A stretch of 64,000 nucleotides of DNA, taken from the NCBI GenBank assembly GCA_002255905.1, contig NKIN01000001.1:930001-994000 (forward strand), read 5' to 3'. The notes under the pieces were generated by a model. It ran no database searches. It saw only the letters and a list, made by a program, of their open reading frames with translations, and was not told the DNA's origin. Origin of the DNA: Burkholderiales bacterium PBB1. GTDB lineage: Bacteria; Pseudomonadota; Gammaproteobacteria; Burkholderiales; Burkholderiaceae_C. This document shows positions 62,019-64,000 of this stretch, piece by piece. Position 1 is the first letter of the stretch, and each line of letters begins with the position of its first letter. Made by a program: the position numbers and the translations under genes.

Positions 62019-64000
62019 ATGAGTCTGCCTTCGTCTGTGGCGAGTCCGACGGGCACCGCCGCCAGCCAGTCTGCCCTCGAGCAGTTTTTCGATCACCTCA
62101 GCGAAGGCGTGCTGCTGTTCGACCGCCGCGCGCAAGTGACCTTCGCGAACACCGCAGCGTTGCGTCGCATGCCGGGGGTCGTGGGCGCTTCGCTCGCCGA
62201 ATGGCAGGGCGTGCTGGGCGCCGCGCTGGTCGATTGGTTGCGCCAGGCCATCGCCGCATCGCCTGGCGCCCTGCGTACCCCTGGCCATACCGTGGCACGT
62301 GCTGCGGCAGCGAGGCGCGGGCCGCCCACGCTGCCGCCGCCAGCAGTGACGGCCGATGGCCGCCGCGCAGATGCAGCCTGGCAGGTGCTGAGCGCTGGCG
62401 TGTACGCGTTGCGTCTGCAGTGGCGCGATGCGCTGCCGCCCGAGGCGACTCCCTCGTCGGCGATCGCTGGCCCGGTCATTGCCGAGTTGATGCAGGTGCT
62501 GTGGCACTCGCCATTTCCCGCGATGCTTCAGGACACCCGCTGGCGCATCGTGGATGTGAACCCGGCCTTTGTCGCTTTCAGCGGTTTTTCGAGAGACCAG
62601 CTGATCGGCACCGACCCGGTGCTGCTGGAACCCGAAGAGGATCGTGCCAGCAGCCTGGCACTGCGTGAGCACGGACAGCCGGCTGCTGATCGGGAAGCTG
62701 GCTCGGCCTGGATGAACCGGCGCCTGATCGGCGCCGACGGGCGGGAACGTTGGTTCCGTGCCAGCCGCAGCGTGCTGACCGACGAGAACGGGCGGGTCTT
62801 CACGATGTCCGTGCTTCAGGACAGCACTGCCGAGCACATCGCCCGCGAGCGCGCAGACCGCTCTGCCCGCGAGATCGACGACTGGTTCGACCTGAGCCCC
62901 ATCGGCATGGTGCTGTTCGACGAGACCGGGCTGCTGGTGCGCACCAATCCGGCCTTCGATGCGCTGGCAGGCGCGGTCCCGGCGGTGCTGACCGATGCGA
63001 CACCGGAGTTGCGCCAACTGCTGGGCTGGACCGACAGCGGTCCCTCGCCGGCATTGCAACCGTCGTCCAAGCCGGTGGTGACGCAGGGTTGGTTGCCCCA
63101 GCCGCAGGGTGGGCTGCGTCGCTTGCGCTCGATCGTGCGCTGCTACACCACGCCAGGCGGGGCGAGGCGCCACATGGCGATCCTGGAAGACCGCAGCATC
63201 GAGGAAGAGCGCGATCTCGCGCAGATGCAGATCGGCGCGCTGATGGACACCGCCGGCGTGGGGCTGGCCACGTTCCAGGAGACCTCCGGCTGGGTGCGCC
63301 AGCGCCAGTCGCCCGTGGCGGCCGACGCGCGTGGCGACACGGGCGTGGTGCCCACCTCAGCGGCGCTGCAATCGATCAGCCGCGACATCGTGGCCGACGA
63401 ATCCCTCGCCGACTACGATGCGCTGCAGCAGGCGCTGCGTGCTGCGCAGCGCGCCGAGGTGCGCTATGCGATCCGGCATCCTCAACTGGGCCTGCGGTGG
63501 CTGTTGACCCGGGTCGAGCCGGCCACCCTGGCATCGGGCAAGCGCACCACCTCGGTGGTGACACTCGACATCACCGAGCAGCATCAGACCCAGCAGCGCA
63601 GCGAACAGCTGCTGCGCGAGTTGACCACGATCCTGGAGAGCACCTCGGCGGGCATCGCCTACATCCGAGGCAATGTGCTGGTGCGTTGCAACCGGCGCTT
63701 CGAAGCCATGCTGGGCCTGCCCTCGGTCGGCATTGCCGGCAGCGGCATCGCCGAATTGTTCGGAAGCTCGCCGCAGGGGCAACGCATTGCGGCCGATACC
63801 TTGCAAGCGCTGACCGCCGGTCTGATCTTCGAGACCGAGTTTTCCATGGACCCGGCGGTGGGTTCGCCGAGTGGCCAGCCAGTGCGCTGGTATGCGCTGT
63901 CGGTGCGCCGGACCGGCCCGGTGGTGTCGCAGCAGATCGAGGCGATTGCCGTGCTGTCTGACATCACCCGGCTGAAGGCGCAGCAAGTCGAGTTGGAGCA
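62019..64000 (+). CDS. Multi-PAS sensor protein, 3' end outside the window (partial)
   Basis: The frame from the ATG at 62019 stays open to the window edge (660 codons). About five PAS-like segments can be placed: residues ~20-60 (HLSEGVLLFDRRAQVTFANT), ~157-270 (PFPAMLQDTRWRIVDVNPAF), ~288-400 (LSPIGMVLFDETGLLVRTNP), ~407-520 and ~531-660 (ESTSAGIAYIRGNVLVRCNR). There are no membrane segments, so it should be cytoplasmic. The output domain is missing from the window; a GGDEF, EAL or kinase domain would be expected next. It lies 48 bases after the HDOD gene. Confidence 0.85.
   Translation, partial: MSLPSSVASPTGTAASQSALEQFFDHLSEGVLLFDRRAQVTFANTAALRRMPGVVGASLAEWQGVLGAALVDWLRQAIAASPGALRTPGHTVARAAAARRGPPTLPPPAVTADGRRADAAWQVLSAGVYALRLQWRDALPPEATPSSAIAGPVIAELMQVLWHSPFPAMLQDTRWRIVDVNPAFVAFSGFSRDQLIGTDPVLLEPEEDRASSLALREHGQPAADREAGSAWMNRRLIGADGRERWFRASRSVLTDENGRVFTMSVLQDSTAEHIARERADRSAREIDDWFDLSPIGMVLFDETGLLVRTNPAFDALAGAVPAVLTDATPELRQLLGWTDSGPSPALQPSSKPVVTQGWLPQPQGGLRRLRSIVRCYTTPGGARRHMAILEDRSIEEERDLAQMQIGALMDTAGVGLATFQETSGWVRQRQSPVAADARGDTGVVPTSAALQSISRDIVADESLADYDALQQALRAAQRAEVRYAIRHPQLGLRWLLTRVEPATLASGKRTTSVVTLDITEQHQTQQRSEQLLRELTTILESTSAGIAYIRGNVLVRCNRRFEAMLGLPSVGIAGSGIAELFGSSPQGQRIAADTLQALTAGLIFETEFSMDPAVGSPSGQPVRWYALSVRRTGPVVSQQIEAIAVLSDITRLKAQQVELE

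Overview
The window is a GC-rich stretch of bacterial chromosome, most likely from a betaproteobacterium of the order Burkholderiales (Leptothrix/Rubrivivax/Ideonella-like). The evidence is the full nuo operon tail, gcvTHP behind a tandem glycine riboswitch, a DUF3717 protein, intracellular PHB depolymerase, rsxB-nth linkage, ppk1-sixA and a betaproteobacterial flg cluster. It looks like ordinary, dense, vertically inherited chromosome. I saw no insertion sequence, prophage, CRISPR array or rRNA.

Layout. 1-8003: end of nuoG, then nuoH-I-J-K-L-M-N (respiratory complex I), followed by a NUDIX hydrolase and a DUF1178 protein. 9154-15725 (minus strand): ETF-ubiquinone oxidoreductase, a tandem glycine riboswitch, then gcvT-gcvH-gcvP. 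15914-19294: an unrecognised small protein, a candidate c-di-GMP-I riboswitch with no gene in its direction, a lipoprotein, tRNA-Ala(CGC), a YchJ-like protein and a ComEA-like HhH protein. 19291-24370: heptose kinase rfaE1, the alkylation repair pair ada-alkB, and a heat-shock operon of two small Hsp20 chaperones plus an HtrA-type protease. The operon lies behind a good sigma-32 promoter and a hairpin that buries the ribosome binding site. 24371-32018: DEAD-box helicase with a long structured leader, then an envelope-stress cluster (BrkB-like, BON lipoprotein, unknown membrane protein, holin-like, DUF883, DUF1328) beside a CHASE3 histidine kinase, a divergent NarL-type regulator and a solitary receiver. 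32123-38298 (minus): transglutaminase, FKBP, nth, an unusual radical SAM enzyme and rsxB (the last three translationally coupled), and phaZ. 38524-48255: aminotransferase, uvrB, SOUL protein, sixA-ppk1, LpxH-like phosphoesterase, AI-2E family transporter and a DUF2846 lipoprotein. 48278-60702: flagellar flgN-flgM-flgA (minus) divergent from flgBCDEFGHIJKL (plus), with a near-consensus sigma-28 promoter before flgM. 60762-64000: an HDOD protein with a degenerate EAL-like half and a multi-PAS sensor cut by the window edge.

The points most worth following are the radical SAM gene with a CX4CX2C cluster motif set between rsxB and nth, the orphan c-di-GMP-I-like RNA, the candidate RNA thermometer before hsp20, the leader of the DEAD-box helicase, and a possible PhaR operator before phaZ. 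All RNA and operator calls were made by eye; no covariance or homology search was run.
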